NCBI GenBank assembly: GCA_917880885.1
Contig: OU862917.1
Coordinates: 23,672,104-23,736,103 of the forward strand
Direction: 5' to 3'
Origin: Limnephilus marmoratus
Lineage: Eukaryota; Arthropoda; Insecta; Trichoptera; Limnephilidae
Length of the DNA: 64,000 nt
Shown: positions 1 to 10,500 of the stretch, in pieces
Layout of the letters: every line of letters starts with the position of its first letter
Position numbering within the stretch: the first letter of the stretch is position 1
The notes under the pieces: generated by a model
Told to the model about the DNA's origin: nothing
Database searches by the model: none
What the model saw: the letters and a program-made list of their open reading frames with translations, nothing else
Position numbers and translations under genes: made by a program

Positions 1-756
1 TTATAATGACTACCCACACGACGTTATTATAATAGAATAGTGTTATTCTGAATTAAAATAAGTGCGACAGTAAAACACCTAGATATTATTTGAATATGTT
101 AGACTATGATGCCACAAACAGGAAGCACTATTGTTTACTTGCTGAATATTGCGATTTAACGTTTAAAATAAACTTTAAGACGGAGTAAAATTGATATGAA
201 CTAGTCACAATAATCTATGGTATTGTTATCATTGTTCTTGTTATCATATCATTGTATCATTGTATCATTGTATTGTATTGTTATCATATCATTGTTATTA
301 ATTTAAGCATTGTTTAATTGTCATTTACATACCGGATAGAGACACCGCAAACGGAGAAACTAATTATGAATCTGGTAGTGAATTTTCACGGTTTAATAAT
401 TTTTTGCTAATACCCCAATGAAACTTCGAGAAATTAATTCCAAACTTTAAAACTTTTTCGGTTTTCTCCTTAAATTTGAATCGTTCATGTGAAAAACCTA
501 ACCTAGTTCTGAGATTATTAAGCAAATCCGTACGTCCTTTAGACCAGATACTTGTTTAATTGGACTGTCAGTAAAAACGCAAACTTATTATGTCTTTTCG
601 TTAGAATTACCTAAAACAAATTGGCTGCCGAGCAATCGTTGGTAACTAGCAATTTTACGGGAAGGTGTATTTTTTCAACTGAGCAAATCCATCATATTAA
701 AAAAGAATAATAAAATCAAGTTTTCAACTATATTCCACTTTTATTAATTTCCTGTA
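1..756. other. AT-rich DNA, no gene; short simple repeat
   Basis: I see no coding signal here on either strand. Positions 220-300 are a low-complexity stretch built from repeats of attgtatc and ttatcat. The rest is unremarkable AT-rich sequence. Confidence 0.6.
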
Positions 757-899
757 CAGGGTGTCATAGGACGTACTTGACTTACTTTAAAAAGTGATTC
801 CAGAGATTATTTGGAGTAAAAAATGGAAATGAAATTTTGGGCTTTTTAAATAATGTCAGGAAATACTGGGTAAGTCAAGTACGTTCTGTAAGCACCTTG
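757..899. mobile_element. 143-bp TA-flanked MITE
   Basis: The two ends are imperfect inverted repeats of about 28 bp. The left end begins cagggtgtcatagg, and the right end read in reverse begins caaggtgcttacag. Both then share acgtacttgactta. TA dinucleotides flank it at 755-756 and 900-901, the target duplication of Tc1/mariner-type elements. It has no coding capacity, so it is a non-autonomous element. The family assignment rests only on the TA flanks and the ends. Confidence 0.7.
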
Positions 900-1229
900 T
901 AAACAATATCCTGTGTACGGAGATACATAAAAAATGGAAACATAATAGTAAATAACAATATAAACTATTATGGAGGAACCGCAATAATATAACGAAGAAT
1001 TGTGACAAGTCCTAATACTGCTAATACCTAATAATTCTAAACATTATTTTCAATCTGTTTCTGTCTCCTATCAAACAAAAATAGTTTAGAAATAAGCAAT
1101 TAGAATGATATGAGTTCAAACCATGTTAATCTGATTAATATTATAATACACCTTTGGTACCAAAATATCTGAAAAATGTCATAATGAAAAAGCACTGGAT
1201 GTCAAAAATTATACGCTACTTTTAAATAT

Positions 1230-1990
1230 TTTTAATTGTGCTGAAAAACTTGTAACCCTTGTGACATTACTGTTTACACATTATATCAAAGAAGCCGTAT
1301 TTCTTACTCTTTGGAAAAAATCATCTGTAAAACCTGTTTTTAAATGGGAGATAAACACAAAATTTAGAATTATAGACCTATATTAAAACTGTGCGTTTTA
1401 AGTAAAATCATTCCCTCGGGGTACCTCAAGGTTCTCAATTTACTTTGTATTTCAATGACATCAAACTTGTCATCAGTCATTCTAATTTAATTCGTTATGC
1501 TGACTATATGGAAATATTCAAATTCATAAGCTAAGTGTAAGATTGCAAAACATTACAAGAAGATATAAATAAAATTATTGAATATTGCCCAGAAAATCAA
1601 TCGTTTCTACACATAAATAAATACAATGCGATAACATTTTAACCTAAAAATTACCCAATCATCCATAAACACCACATTAATCAGGTTTCTTTTCAACGAA
1701 AAGAAAAAAATCAGAAACCTTGACTCTAAACCACTATCTGGAGATCATATTGAACACATCTTACAAACCAACAAACCCACAAGCCTACAAATCCACAAGC
1801 CTACAAACAAATGAATAAACCTATATGTGGCATACGTAAGATATCACCTCAAATTTGCGTCTATCATTTGGAATCCTCAATACCAAACTTATATTAAACG
1901 AATTGAAAATATTCGTTTGAAATAGGTTTTTGAAATTCATCAGTGTAACCTTATTGCTCTTTAGAAACGAAGATCTAACAGATAAGAATA
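1230..1990 (+). pseudogene. Decayed non-LTR retrotransposon reverse transcriptase
   Basis: Translated pieces follow the order of a Jockey/CR1-type reverse transcriptase. Near 1308 there is LWKKSSVKPVFKWE, matching the fingers region. Near 1419 a VPQGS motif is followed by FNDI. At about 1497 RYADY stands where the catalytic YADD should be. Near 1830-1900 there is a thumb-type stretch with IIWNPQYQTYIKRIENI. Several frameshifts and stops break it, so no functional protein is possible. It is an old LINE remnant. The clade is not resolved. Confidence 0.65.
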
Positions 1991-3590
1991 ATTTATTGTC
2001 TTTACTGGATGTCTGTATTATTTTTGTCCCATGTTTTTGTTTCTTAAAATTATAATTATTTGTCTACAAAAGCAGGAGATATGCTTTTTTGATTTTGAAA
2101 AACTTTCTTTTCGCTCTCCTGAGCAATTACCATTTTGGCCTTTACAGCATTTCAAATTTTCATATATATATATATATATATATATATCAATTATTTTTCA
2201 GGGCGTTCATTGTTCTTCTAGTAAACCAAATGTTCGATGGCCCAAATAAACGGATCGAGGAGGTACAAGATTTACTCATATCAGCTGGTTAAATATTAAT
2301 GCCCGTAAAGAAAGAACATAAAACCTTCGAAACTACATTCACAAAAGTTGAGGAATTAAGTGGTTGTAATTTTCAAATTAGTAATTCACTGCGTGTACTA
2401 AAGTAATCGGTTGGATATTAAATTGTACAATTATCTTAAAACAATTTTAATAAGTGTTACGTAATGACGGGATCGAACCGCCGGATTACGAACTTATAAC
2501 AAATTAATAATAAATAACACCACAATATTCAAGACAAAAACAATGGTTCAATTTAAATACTTACAAAAACCAAATTATAATACAAATCCCCGGCTAGCTT
2601 CTTTCAGGGATATTGTGTTCTCAATTCGATCGGATTTGATTCACAACGATCGTCGCTTTATTGTTGGAATAATTATAGGTAGGGTTTTAATAAAATTAGA
2701 AGATCTCTTGTCGCTTTTAAATAATTGATGAATTTATTAATGACTCGACGCTTCTAGGGAAAAAGCTTTTAATCTCTTTGTGAACTCGAGGTTAATGATT
2801 CTAAAATATAACGAAAGGGATGAATGGAAAACACAAAAATAAATAAGATTACGTACGTTACAATATGACGGGCAGCATCTGGGCGGAGGACCTCATCCGG
2901 AAACACCACTGAGTTGATTTAAATATCAAATTGAACTATATTTTAAATCACGTGTTCCAAAAACGTTGGAACCAAACGGATCTAGGCGGCCCCAGCCAAA
3001 ATGCAAAAAGACCAACCCATAGCGCAGTTAAAACCAGAAGAAGGCGCAAGGGCTCTCGGCCCCGTCGGAAGGGCTGCTCGGCCCCCTCCCGAAACCCGGG
3101 CCAATCAAAACGTCTCGCCAATTTTGCCAACTTTTGACAACTAATAGTAAATATTTAGTACTTGTCGACGGAAATATTCATACAGGGGTAGGAAGTTATA
3201 ATTCAAGAAAGTACTTCATGACACAAGTCAGCTAGTTTTTTCTTCATAAAATATGAAAAATGGTTTTATCAGAAATGAAAGGAAAAAAGCTTTTCCTTTG
3301 TATTTATTAACGTTCCATGCCAACTCAGAATCAAGTCAAATCAACACATCTTTGAAAGGTAATTCAAAACTATGAAAAAAAAAATTATAATAATCCATAA
3401 CCCTAACCTAACGTAATCTATTTAACCAATTTTAATATATTTTTTCATCACTTTAATGACTTTTCAAAGGAGGTTCTTGGCTGATTTCATTCTGAGATGT
3501 CGGTTCTCCATTTATTTAAGAGCGTTTAACCAGCCAGCGGACGAAAATCCACATTTCGTCGAAAGTTGTTCTTACGATCATGCAGGGCGG
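1991..3590. other. No recognisable gene; (TA)n tract and a GC-rich patch
   Basis: A (TA)n microsatellite lies at 2162-2187. A sequence resembling a tRNA B box (gcggttcgatccc, minus strand) sits near 2470-2485 but has no convincing A box. Positions 3040-3110 are distinctly GC-rich compared with the AT-rich surroundings. I could not assign any of this to a gene or element. Confidence 0.5.
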
Positions 3591-3595
3591 TTACA

Positions 3596-3726
3596 TAATG
3601 AAACACGGTCATTTGACTTGAACAGAAGAATTTATTCTCGCAAAGTAAAACATGTAGGTACACTGAGCTACACATAACAGATCCCAGATGGCGTTAGGTT
3701 TAACATTATTTTGTTATAATCTAACA
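3596..3726 (-). repeat. Copia 3' LTR
   Basis: This 131-bp repeat is the downstream LTR of the minus-strand copia element. It ends ataatctaaca on the plus strand, followed inward by the RNase H reading frame. It differs from the copy at 18448 by roughly five substitutions and no indels. The outside flank is ttaca at 3591-3595. Confidence 0.9.
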
Positions 3727-3778
3727 CCCTCTCGTAACAAAATAATCAAAATTTCATATAAACAAAAAACAATAAGAT

Positions 3779-4345
3779 TTAAACTTCCGATATGCCCATT
3801 GAACTTAAAAATTTATAATGTTTATTTATACACAGACTTTTCGTCAATAAATCAGCTGGCATATTGGAGGTTGAAACATAATCAAGTTTCACTTTATTAT
3901 CAAATACACATTCTCTAACAAAATGATGTCGTACATCAATATGTTTGGTACGTTTATGAAACAGTGGATTAACAGCCAATTTAATAGAGCTTTGACTATC
4001 ACTATACAAACATACAGGTGTAATTTTATTGATAGAAATCATATCTGACAATAAACTCTTTAAGTAAATAGCCTCTTTGCAGGCCTCGGATAAAGCCATG
4101 TACTCCGCTTCTGTACTTGACAAAGCAATTGTTCTTTGTTTTCTGGATTCAAAAGAAATGACACATCCTGACATTATGAAGCAGAAACCAGTATATGACT
4201 TTCTATCTAAAGTACATGACGCCCAATCCGCGTCCACGAAACCATGTAAAGAGTAATCATTTTTCTTATAAACTAAACCATAGCTTTTAGTTTTCTGTAG
4301 GTATTTTAACAATCTTTTCAAATGTTTCCAATGAGTTTCATTATA
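3779..4345 (-). pseudogene. Copia RNase H fragment
   Basis: The frame encodes the C-terminal RNase H domain of copia pol: GFVDADWAS (first catalytic Asp), DRKSYTGFCF, SSTEAEYMAL (catalytic Glu), LYSDSQSSIKLA (Asp) and the terminal KHIDVRHHFVRE block with ADLLTKSL. All hallmark acidic residues are visible. Its upstream continuation is displaced by the RTE insertion. Copia coding sequence resumes at 7433 for a few codons (LSQY) and then again beyond the second LINE at about 8650. The reading frame past 4346 runs into RTE sequence and is not part of the original protein. Confidence 0.9.
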
Positions 4346-4356
4346 ACAGTTATTAT

Positions 4357-7300
4357 CTTCTTCTTCTTCTTCGATGGCGCTACAGCCCATTTCGAGCCTT
4401 GGCCTCCTTCAAAATAAGCCTCCACCGCCCTCTGTCCTCGGCCGTCGTCTTCCAATCTGCAACATGGAGTAATCCTCTTGCATCCTTCCTGACATCATCC
4501 TCCCATCTCAGTCTAGGTCTGCCCGCCTTTCGTTTACCTCCCGGGTGTCCTGTCAGAACCTTCTTCGGTACTCGTGTGCTTGGCATTCGGTGCACATGTC
4601 CGGCCCATCTTAATCTTTGGAGTCTTAAATGGGTGGAGAGTCTGGGAGCTTGGTAAATATCATAGAGCTCATTATTGTCGCTGATTCTCCATGCCTCTCC
4701 CTCTCGCACCGCTCCTAAGATTCTTCGAAGTACCTTTCTTTCGAAGATGTCCAGCCGTTCCGCTGACTTTGCTGTCAGTGTTCCCGCCTCACATCCATAG
4801 GCCAAGACCGTTCTGATAATTGTTTTATATAAGGTTATTTTGGTTTTCCTATGGACGTTTCGGGATTTGAACACTAGCAGCAACGCGAAGTAAGTTTTGT
4901 TAGCGGCTGTAATGCGCTTTCTTACTTCTACTGGGTCTTCATTGTCCTGCGTTATGATGGAGCCCAGGTAGGTAAACTCTTCGACCACTTCGAAATTATA
5001 ATTGTCTTTGAATTTCACTTTGTCTTTTATTCTGCGGTGAGGGGTTCTGGTTTGCATCATGATTTTTGTTTTATTTTCATTGATTTGCAAACCCACCTCT
5101 CTTGCCGCAGTCTCCAAAGGGTCAAACACTTCTCTTACAGCCTGTAGGGATCTTCCGACAATGTTAAGGTCATCTGCGTAGCCAACTATTTGATTGCTTC
5201 TGTAGCAGATGTTTGAGTCGGTACTGATCATTGTCTTCCTCACGACGTGCTCCAGTACAATATTGAAAAGGGTGGGTGCTAAGCCATCACCTTGTTTCAG
5301 CCCCTGGGAGACGTTAAAATCCTCCGTTGTTTCACCTCCTATCCTCACTCGACACCGTGATCCGACCATTGTTGCTTTTACAAGCTTGACTATTTTGGGC
5401 GGTATTCCAAAATTGAGGAATATTTCATATATTTTCTCCCTATCTATACTGTCATACGCCTGTTTGAAGTCAACAAATAGTTGGTATATATCTATATCGA
5501 ATTCCCAGCATTTTGTCAGGATTTGTCGAGTAGTGAAGAGTTGATCAGTGGTGGATCTCCCCCTCCTGAACCCTGCCTGATATTCTCCTAGTAAGTTTTC
5601 TGAGTAATATTCTAGTCTTTCTTTCAAAATCATTGTGAAAATTTTATACGCTGTACAAAGTAAAGATATTCCTCTGTGATTTTCACACTTCAATTTGTCT
5701 CCCTTTTTATGTATGGGGCATATTATGCTAGTTTTCCATTCTTCTGGTACTCTTTCGGCGGTCCATATTTTCACAATGAGATTGTGTAGCAGGTTCTTCA
5801 GTTGTTCGTTTCCATATTTATAGAGCTCTGCAGGGATATTATCTCCTCCCGGAGTTTTATTGTTTTTCAATTTCTTTAGGGCAGCCCTTATTTCTGCCAT
5901 TGATGGCGCTCTCGTTGTTTCATCACTATTTAGCTCGTCCAGAATTGGAGTTGGTTCGACTGTCAGGTTGTTATTGGGATTTAAGAGCTGTTGAAAATAT
6001 TCTTTCCACCTAGTCTTGATCTTTTCCTTATCTCCTATTATGTCTCCATTACTATCTCTGCACAGAGATGTGTTGGGTTTGAAGCCCTTTTTAAATGCAT
6101 TGACGCCTTTATATGCCTCACGTGGATTGTTATTTGCAAAGTCATGTTCCATTTTCAACAATATGTTGTTAAAATACAATCTCTTCTTTCTTTTAATTAA
6201 ATTGTTAGCATCTCTTCGTGCTTGTTCGTAGGCTTGTCTTTTTGCTCTAGTTCCTCTTTCTATACATAATTTTTTTAGAACATTTTTCTTGCAGACGCTC
6301 TGTATGCACTCCTCATCGAACCAGGGATTTCTAGCCTGTCTTGGTCTATTTCCAATGCCTGATTCCGCCGCTGTCAGCAGTGAATTTCTCAGATTGGTCC
6401 AATCTTCTTCTAAATCATTTGGGGAGAGCGGATCACTCAGTTGGTTTGGTAGGTTTGTTGACAATGAGTCATGATATCTTTCCAATCCTTCTGGTGTTTT
6501 TAGAGCATCGATGTTTAGCTTTGGGATACTTGGCTGATTAGACCTTTTATCTCTTGCTATTCTGCATCTATAGGATGCTACTACCAAATAGTGATCCGAA
6601 TCACAGTTAGCTCCTCTGTAGCTTCTTACATTTGTGATACTGGTCGCCCCTCTTCTTTCAATTAGGATATGGTCTATTTGGTTGTGGTATCTGCCGCCAG
6701 GTGATGTCCATGTCCATTTATATATATTCTTCCGTGGGAACTGTGTTGATGCTATTATCATATTCCTTGATTCTGCAAAGTCAATCACTCTTGATCCATT
6801 GTTATTGCTTTCCGTATGAAGACTGTTTTTTCCTGTAACCTGTTGGTGTGCCGGATCCTGACCAATTTTTGCATTAAGGTCTCCAATTACCATTTTTATA
6901 TCATTGGATGGTATGGTGTCATATATCTGTTCCAGTTTATGATAGAAAGTATCCTTAGTTACTTCATCTTTGTCTTCTGTCTCAGCGTGAACATTTACGA
7001 TGGAAATGTTAAAGAATTTAGTTTTTATACGAAGTATACATATTCTTTCGTTTACAGTCTTAAAACCAATTACTTGGTTTTTTACTCTTTGGTTAACGAT
7101 GAAGGCTACTCCGAACTCATGGTATTTTTCGTTGCCACTGTGTATTATTGTATGCGTTCTAGTATCAAAGGTATCAGTGCCTGTCCATCTTGTTTCCTGC
7201 ACTGCTAATATATCTACTTTGTACTTTTCCATTTCACCAAGTACTTCTCTGAGGGCCCCACCTCTGTACATCGTTCTTACATTCCATGTTGCCATTCTCA

Positions 7301-7421
7301 AGTCCATATTTCGATTGCCATGTTGTCTGCCGGGTATTTTAGCTGTCCGAGGCTTAGTTTCCGGTTTCGTAATAATGCTATTTTTACAGGGAGTGGTTAT
7401 TAGCCACTCGCCCAACCCCTT
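4357..7421 (-). mobile_element. RTE-clade non-LTR retrotransposon, apparently complete ORF
   Basis: The insertion lies in the copia RNase H region and is bounded by an exact 11-bp target duplication, acagttattat, at 4346-4356 and 7422-7432. The 3' end is a very short tail of GAA repeats directly after the stop codon, as in RTE elements. Because the break in copia is clean, the insertion is younger than the copia element. A decayed relative lies at 47345-48290. Confidence 0.92.
4380..7307 (-). CDS. RTE endonuclease-reverse transcriptase
   Basis: A single uninterrupted frame of about 975 codons encodes an apurinic-type endonuclease followed by a reverse transcriptase, the two activities used for target-primed reverse transcription. 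Endonuclease motifs are MATWNVRT (start), AVQETRW, GDLNAKIG and SDHYLVVA. RT motifs are LFVDFKQAYDS, SQGLKQGD and the catalytic YADD at about residue 710. The C-terminal tail has RLRWAGHVHRM and GRPRLRWEDDV, typical of arthropod RTE proteins. I chose the Met at 7307. The frame is open back to 7451, but its first residues there (LSQYNNC) are copia sequence, so the longer start is an artefact. MATWNVRT itself starts at 7295. No stop or frameshift is visible, so the protein may be functional. Confidence 0.9.
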   Translation of the reverse strand: MDLRMATWNVRTMYRGGALREVLGEMEKYKVDILAVQETRWTGTDTFDTRTHTIIHSGNEKYHEFGVAFIVNQRVKNQVIGFKTVNERICILRIKTKFFNISIVNVHAETEDKDEVTKDTFYHKLEQIYDTIPSNDIKMVIGDLNAKIGQDPAHQQVTGKNSLHTESNNNGSRVIDFAESRNMIIASTQFPRKNIYKWTWTSPGGRYHNQIDHILIERRGATSITNVRSYRGANCDSDHYLVVASYRCRIARDKRSNQPSIPKLNIDALKTPEGLERYHDSLSTNLPNQLSDPLSPNDLEEDWTNLRNSLLTAAESGIGNRPRQARNPWFDEECIQSVCKKNVLKKLCIERGTRAKRQAYEQARRDANNLIKRKKRLYFNNILLKMEHDFANNNPREAYKGVNAFKKGFKPNTSLCRDSNGDIIGDKEKIKTRWKEYFQQLLNPNNNLTVEPTPILDELNSDETTRAPSMAEIRAALKKLKNNKTPGGDNIPAELYKYGNEQLKNLLHNLIVKIWTAERVPEEWKTSIICPIHKKGDKLKCENHRGISLLCTAYKIFTMILKERLEYYSENLLGEYQAGFRRGRSTTDQLFTTRQILTKCWEFDIDIYQLFVDFKQAYDSIDREKIYEIFLNFGIPPKIVKLVKATMVGSRCRVRIGGETTEDFNVSQGLKQGDGLAPTLFNIVLEHVVRKTMISTDSNICYRSNQIVGYADDLNIVGRSLQAVREVFDPLETAAREVGLQINENKTKIMMQTRTPHRRIKDKVKFKDNYNFEVVEEFTYLGSIITQDNEDPVEVRKRITAANKTYFALLLVFKSRNVHRKTKITLYKTIIRTVLAYGCEAGTLTAKSAERLDIFERKVLRRILGAVREGEAWRISDNNELYDIYQAPRLSTHLRLQRLRWAGHVHRMPSTRVPKKVLTGHPGGKRKAGRPRLRWEDDVRKDARGLLHVADWKTTAEDRGRWRLILKEAKARNGL

Positions 7422-7442
7422 ACAGTTATTATACTGACTTAA

Positions 7443-8654
7443 ATTGCCCAATATTCTTCTTAATATTCATTAATGACATTGTAAACATATTTAAAGATGT
7501 ACAAGTCCTACTTTTTGCAGATGATCTAAAATTGTTTAAAAAAATACGAAATATATATGATTGCCTAATTTTACAAGCTAATTTAGATGAATTTTTTAAA
7601 TGGTGCGAACAAAATATGTTATTTTTGAATACTGAGAAATGTCAAGTAATACGATTTTCCAGAACTCATTCTCATATTTTATATGAATATAATTTTAATA
7701 ATGTTAAATTAACACCAGTATTACAAATTCGCGACTTGGGAGTTATATTCGATTCAAACTTAACATTCACACCACATATAGATAATATAACTAATAAGGC
7801 TTTAAAGATTCTTGGCTTCCTTTGTAGAACCCTAACTGATTTTAAGTCCTTGCATTGCATGAAAACACTCTACATTTCATTAGTTAGATGTCAAGTTGAA
7901 TATAATTCACCTATTTGGTCCCCTTTCTATAAAGTACACTCTAACAAAATAGAACGAGTTCAACACAAATTTCTTAGGTACTTAAATTTCAAACTCAAAA
8001 TTCCAATAGAAAACATTAATTATTTAAGTTTAATGAATCGACTAAATTTAATTACGCTGTCTGACAGAAGAATCATTTCAGACCTAATTTTATTGTACAG
8101 AATTATGAACAACCTAATTGACAGCCCTGCCATCGTTTCTACTATTAAACTTCTTGTACCGACAAGGAATACTAGACAAAATATAACATTCTTTTGCAAC
8201 ACATACACAACTAACTATCAATCACACTCACTTACCAATAGGATGCATTATTTAGGCAACAAGTTTGGTGGTATTGTAGATGTATTTGCTGATTCCCTTT
8301 ACATTCTAAAATGCAATTTAAACCAACACTTTGTTGAATCCTACAAATTATTGTAACATGGGTATAATATATTTAACGATTTGATTTGTTATTGTAATGT
8401 TTATATTATATTTCGTTCTATGTTATTGTTAAATATTACATTGTTTAAAATATTTCACGGGTTTCCACAAGATTATACAAGTGGTTTTTTTTTTTTTTTT
8501 TCTTTAAAAACTACTTGTATATTCTTAAAAGTTTTTTCACTTTTATAACTTTTGGTATAAATTCTATGTATGTGTAATCCTAGATATCTTAAATATTATT
8601 TTCTAATCTATGTAAAAGCCCCTACGGGCGTATAACAACAATAAATAAATAACT
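7443..8654 (+). mobile_element. 5'-truncated Jockey/CR1-type LINE inside copia
   Basis: It is inserted in the copia pol between the codons for SVSYL and LSQY, on the opposite strand. When it and the RTE are ignored, the copia frame runs on without loss, with at most 3-4 bp duplicated (taa). The 5' end is cut inside the RT domain. The 3' end is an AT-rich untranslated region closing with ataacaacaataaataaata, a short A-rich repeat of the kind that ends LINEs. The exact boundaries are uncertain by a few bases. Confidence 0.85.
7448..8356 (+). pseudogene. LINE reverse transcriptase, C-terminal half
   Basis: The frame is open from the truncated 5' end and opens with FFLIFINDI, then the catalytic motif LFADDLKLF, with the two aspartates in place. 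It continues through NTEKCQVI, LGVIFDSNLTFTPHI (RT motif 7/thumb) and SLVRCQVEYNSPIWSPFYKVHSN, to a stop at 8354-8356. About 300 codons survive. The endonuclease and the first RT motifs are missing, so this copy cannot act on its own. The frame itself has no internal stop, which suggests a moderately young insertion. The clade is Jockey or CR1-like by motif appearance, and I cannot separate them. Confidence 0.85.
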
Positions 8655-9140
8655 TACACTATAAGCAATATCTGGTCTTGTCAATACAGATAGGTACATA
8701 AGGCTTCCTATCAGCTGTTGGTATGGATATTTTAAAATATCATCATTATTATTTAAATCTTTTTCCAACTTTAAATTAACTTCCATAGGGGTTTCTGAAG
8801 TATGACAATCTGACATATTGAACTTATTTAAAATATTGTTTTTTAAAATGCTCTTGGTCAACAGTAATAAATCTTTTTTTAGCATTTACCCTCATTCCTA
8901 AACACTGTTTAATCTGATATAAATATTTTATCTTAAATTTATTGCCATTTTTAGTCTTTAATTGTTCATAATAGTTTTCTGAATTATAAAATACAAAGAA
9001 ATCATCCACAAATAATGCAACGAATATTTTAACATCATTATTACTTTTTATAAACAGACAAGGTTCATATTTGAATTTTTGTAACCTAAATTCCAAAAAC
9101 ATTAATTTTACACTTAAGGCTAATTATAGTATAAGGATAG
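8655..9140 (-). pseudogene. Copia reverse transcriptase, C-terminal part
   Basis: The minus strand encodes the second half of a copia RT: KFKYEPCLFIK, then ALFVDDFFVF (the catalytic VDD), IKQCLGMRV, then after a one-base frameshift in an A-run near 8850 KNNILNKFNMSDCHT and RPDIAYSVSYL. The upstream side near 9120-9140 is eroded. The first 150 or so residues of the RT, between the KVKWK region at about 15860 and here, are absent from the window. The copia element therefore lost roughly 450-500 bp at the point where BEL now sits. Confidence 0.85.
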
Positions 9141-9785
9141 TGTTATAAATTGGTATTTAGCAGAAGGACGTCAAGTAAAAACATCTGGTTTCAATGGAGG
9201 AATTCCTGGTTTTATTCACAAGCACATTTGTTACAATAATTTGTCCCGACCCGACAAAACACTAAATTTGGTCACTTTGACCACTTGCTAGACAATGCTA
9301 GCTGTTTATAGGAGATCCACGAATTAAGAGAGAGTTAAACTAGAAAGCAGACTATTTATAAGAATGTTTTTCCCAACACAATCAAAATAAACAACACTTT
9401 CGTGTCACCATAACACATTATACGATATAAAAACCAGAGATCTACTTTACCGTCTAACATCTCGTTTTAGTTTAGTCTTACGTCGCTAATCTGTAAAATG
9501 CAATATCAACTAAAAATATGCTACAAAAATATGCCGCTAGATGGCAGTAGTCTTCACTCTTTTTAACAGATAGAATATCTTAAATATAAACGCACTTCAC
9601 CGTTACTTTTATATATCTTTAAGCACACACTTTTTTTTATCACTGTGACATCATTAGTCCTATCCACTAGCTCCCAAATGAATTGTTTTCCATTTCACCT
9701 TTTTAGGTCCAGTTATAGCCTTAGTGAGAGAAATCTGTTCACTCGACACGTCTTCTATACACATGCTCGTGTAACCGTTGTAACA
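9141..9785 (-). repeat. BEL 3' LTR, containing a copia pol segment
   Basis: Read on the minus strand it begins TGTTACAACGG at 9785 and ends TTATAACA at 9141, so the termini TGTTA and TAACA are inverted matches. Positions about 9662-9782 encode the same copia peptide as the 5' repeat (SMCIEDVSSEQISLTKAITG and KKVKWK). The remainder looks like a true LTR: a TATA-like tatataaaag near 9610 and AATAAA-type signals near 9210. See the finding on the chimeric LTR. Confidence 0.85.
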
Positions 9786-10500
9786 TACTGCCCGGCGGGG
9801 AATGAGAAAAAACAAGAAGTTTTTTTGAAATTACAATTAAACTACAAATTCCTAAATCCACACACAATATACTAAAAATTTACAAGATGTCTAACTATCT
9901 AAGTTTGAAGGGTCCGGGAACCTAACCAACAATTTAAATAACCTAAAAAATTTATAAATTTCTAAAAAATCGTGCAAAAAAATAAATAATAAAATAATAA
10001 AATCACAACATTAATAATAATTTTGTAAAATTGACAAATCAGTAATGTCTCATTGTCTCTATGAAGAATTTTCACTTCAATTATATATATATTTTTTTTA
10101 ACTAACACCAATTCACAAATAGCAACACATTGTTAGTTCGCTGTTGACTGATTATCAGTTCATTAACTTTCACTGGCATGGCACTGCCAAAAAACCGAAT
10201 GAACACTTCACCGGGTAGACTGCTCGGCCATCTTGTCCAGGGTGGTCATCGTTTTAGAAAAGTACATCAGCATGTACTTCTGTATGTCATCATTTTGGGT
10301 AGATCATCATAAATTAAGGGGCGGCCGTGCCCTGTTAAGCAGATAGTACCATTAGATCTGCAGCGAGGATGATCATCTCGCGGTTGTTGACTTGAAGCCC
10401 CAGTGGCTTCAGGCTGGATACAGTGGTGTCAACAACACCAATACCGATGCTCCATAATTATTGATGTGGTTTGGTTGCATCGGTTCAGCCCTAATTGCAG
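9786..10500 (-). other. BEL 3' non-coding region
   Basis: Between the pol stop and the 3' LTR lie about 715 bp without a convincing frame. The bases next to the LTR (minus strand ccccgccgggcagta) resemble the conserved pre-LTR end of BEL elements. I see no envelope-like gene. Confidence 0.6.

Noticed and set aside
2460..2490. Possible tRNA or SINE on the minus strand from a B-box-like ggcggttcgatccc
   Set aside because: No A box at the right distance and no cloverleaf pairing could be drawn.
2931..3137. Overlapping frames on both strands in the GC-rich patch
   Set aside because: Stop-poor GC-rich sequence; no recognisable domain on either strand.
4399..7437. Many plus-strand frames opposite the RTE
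   Set aside because: They are antisense shadows of the RTE coding sequence.
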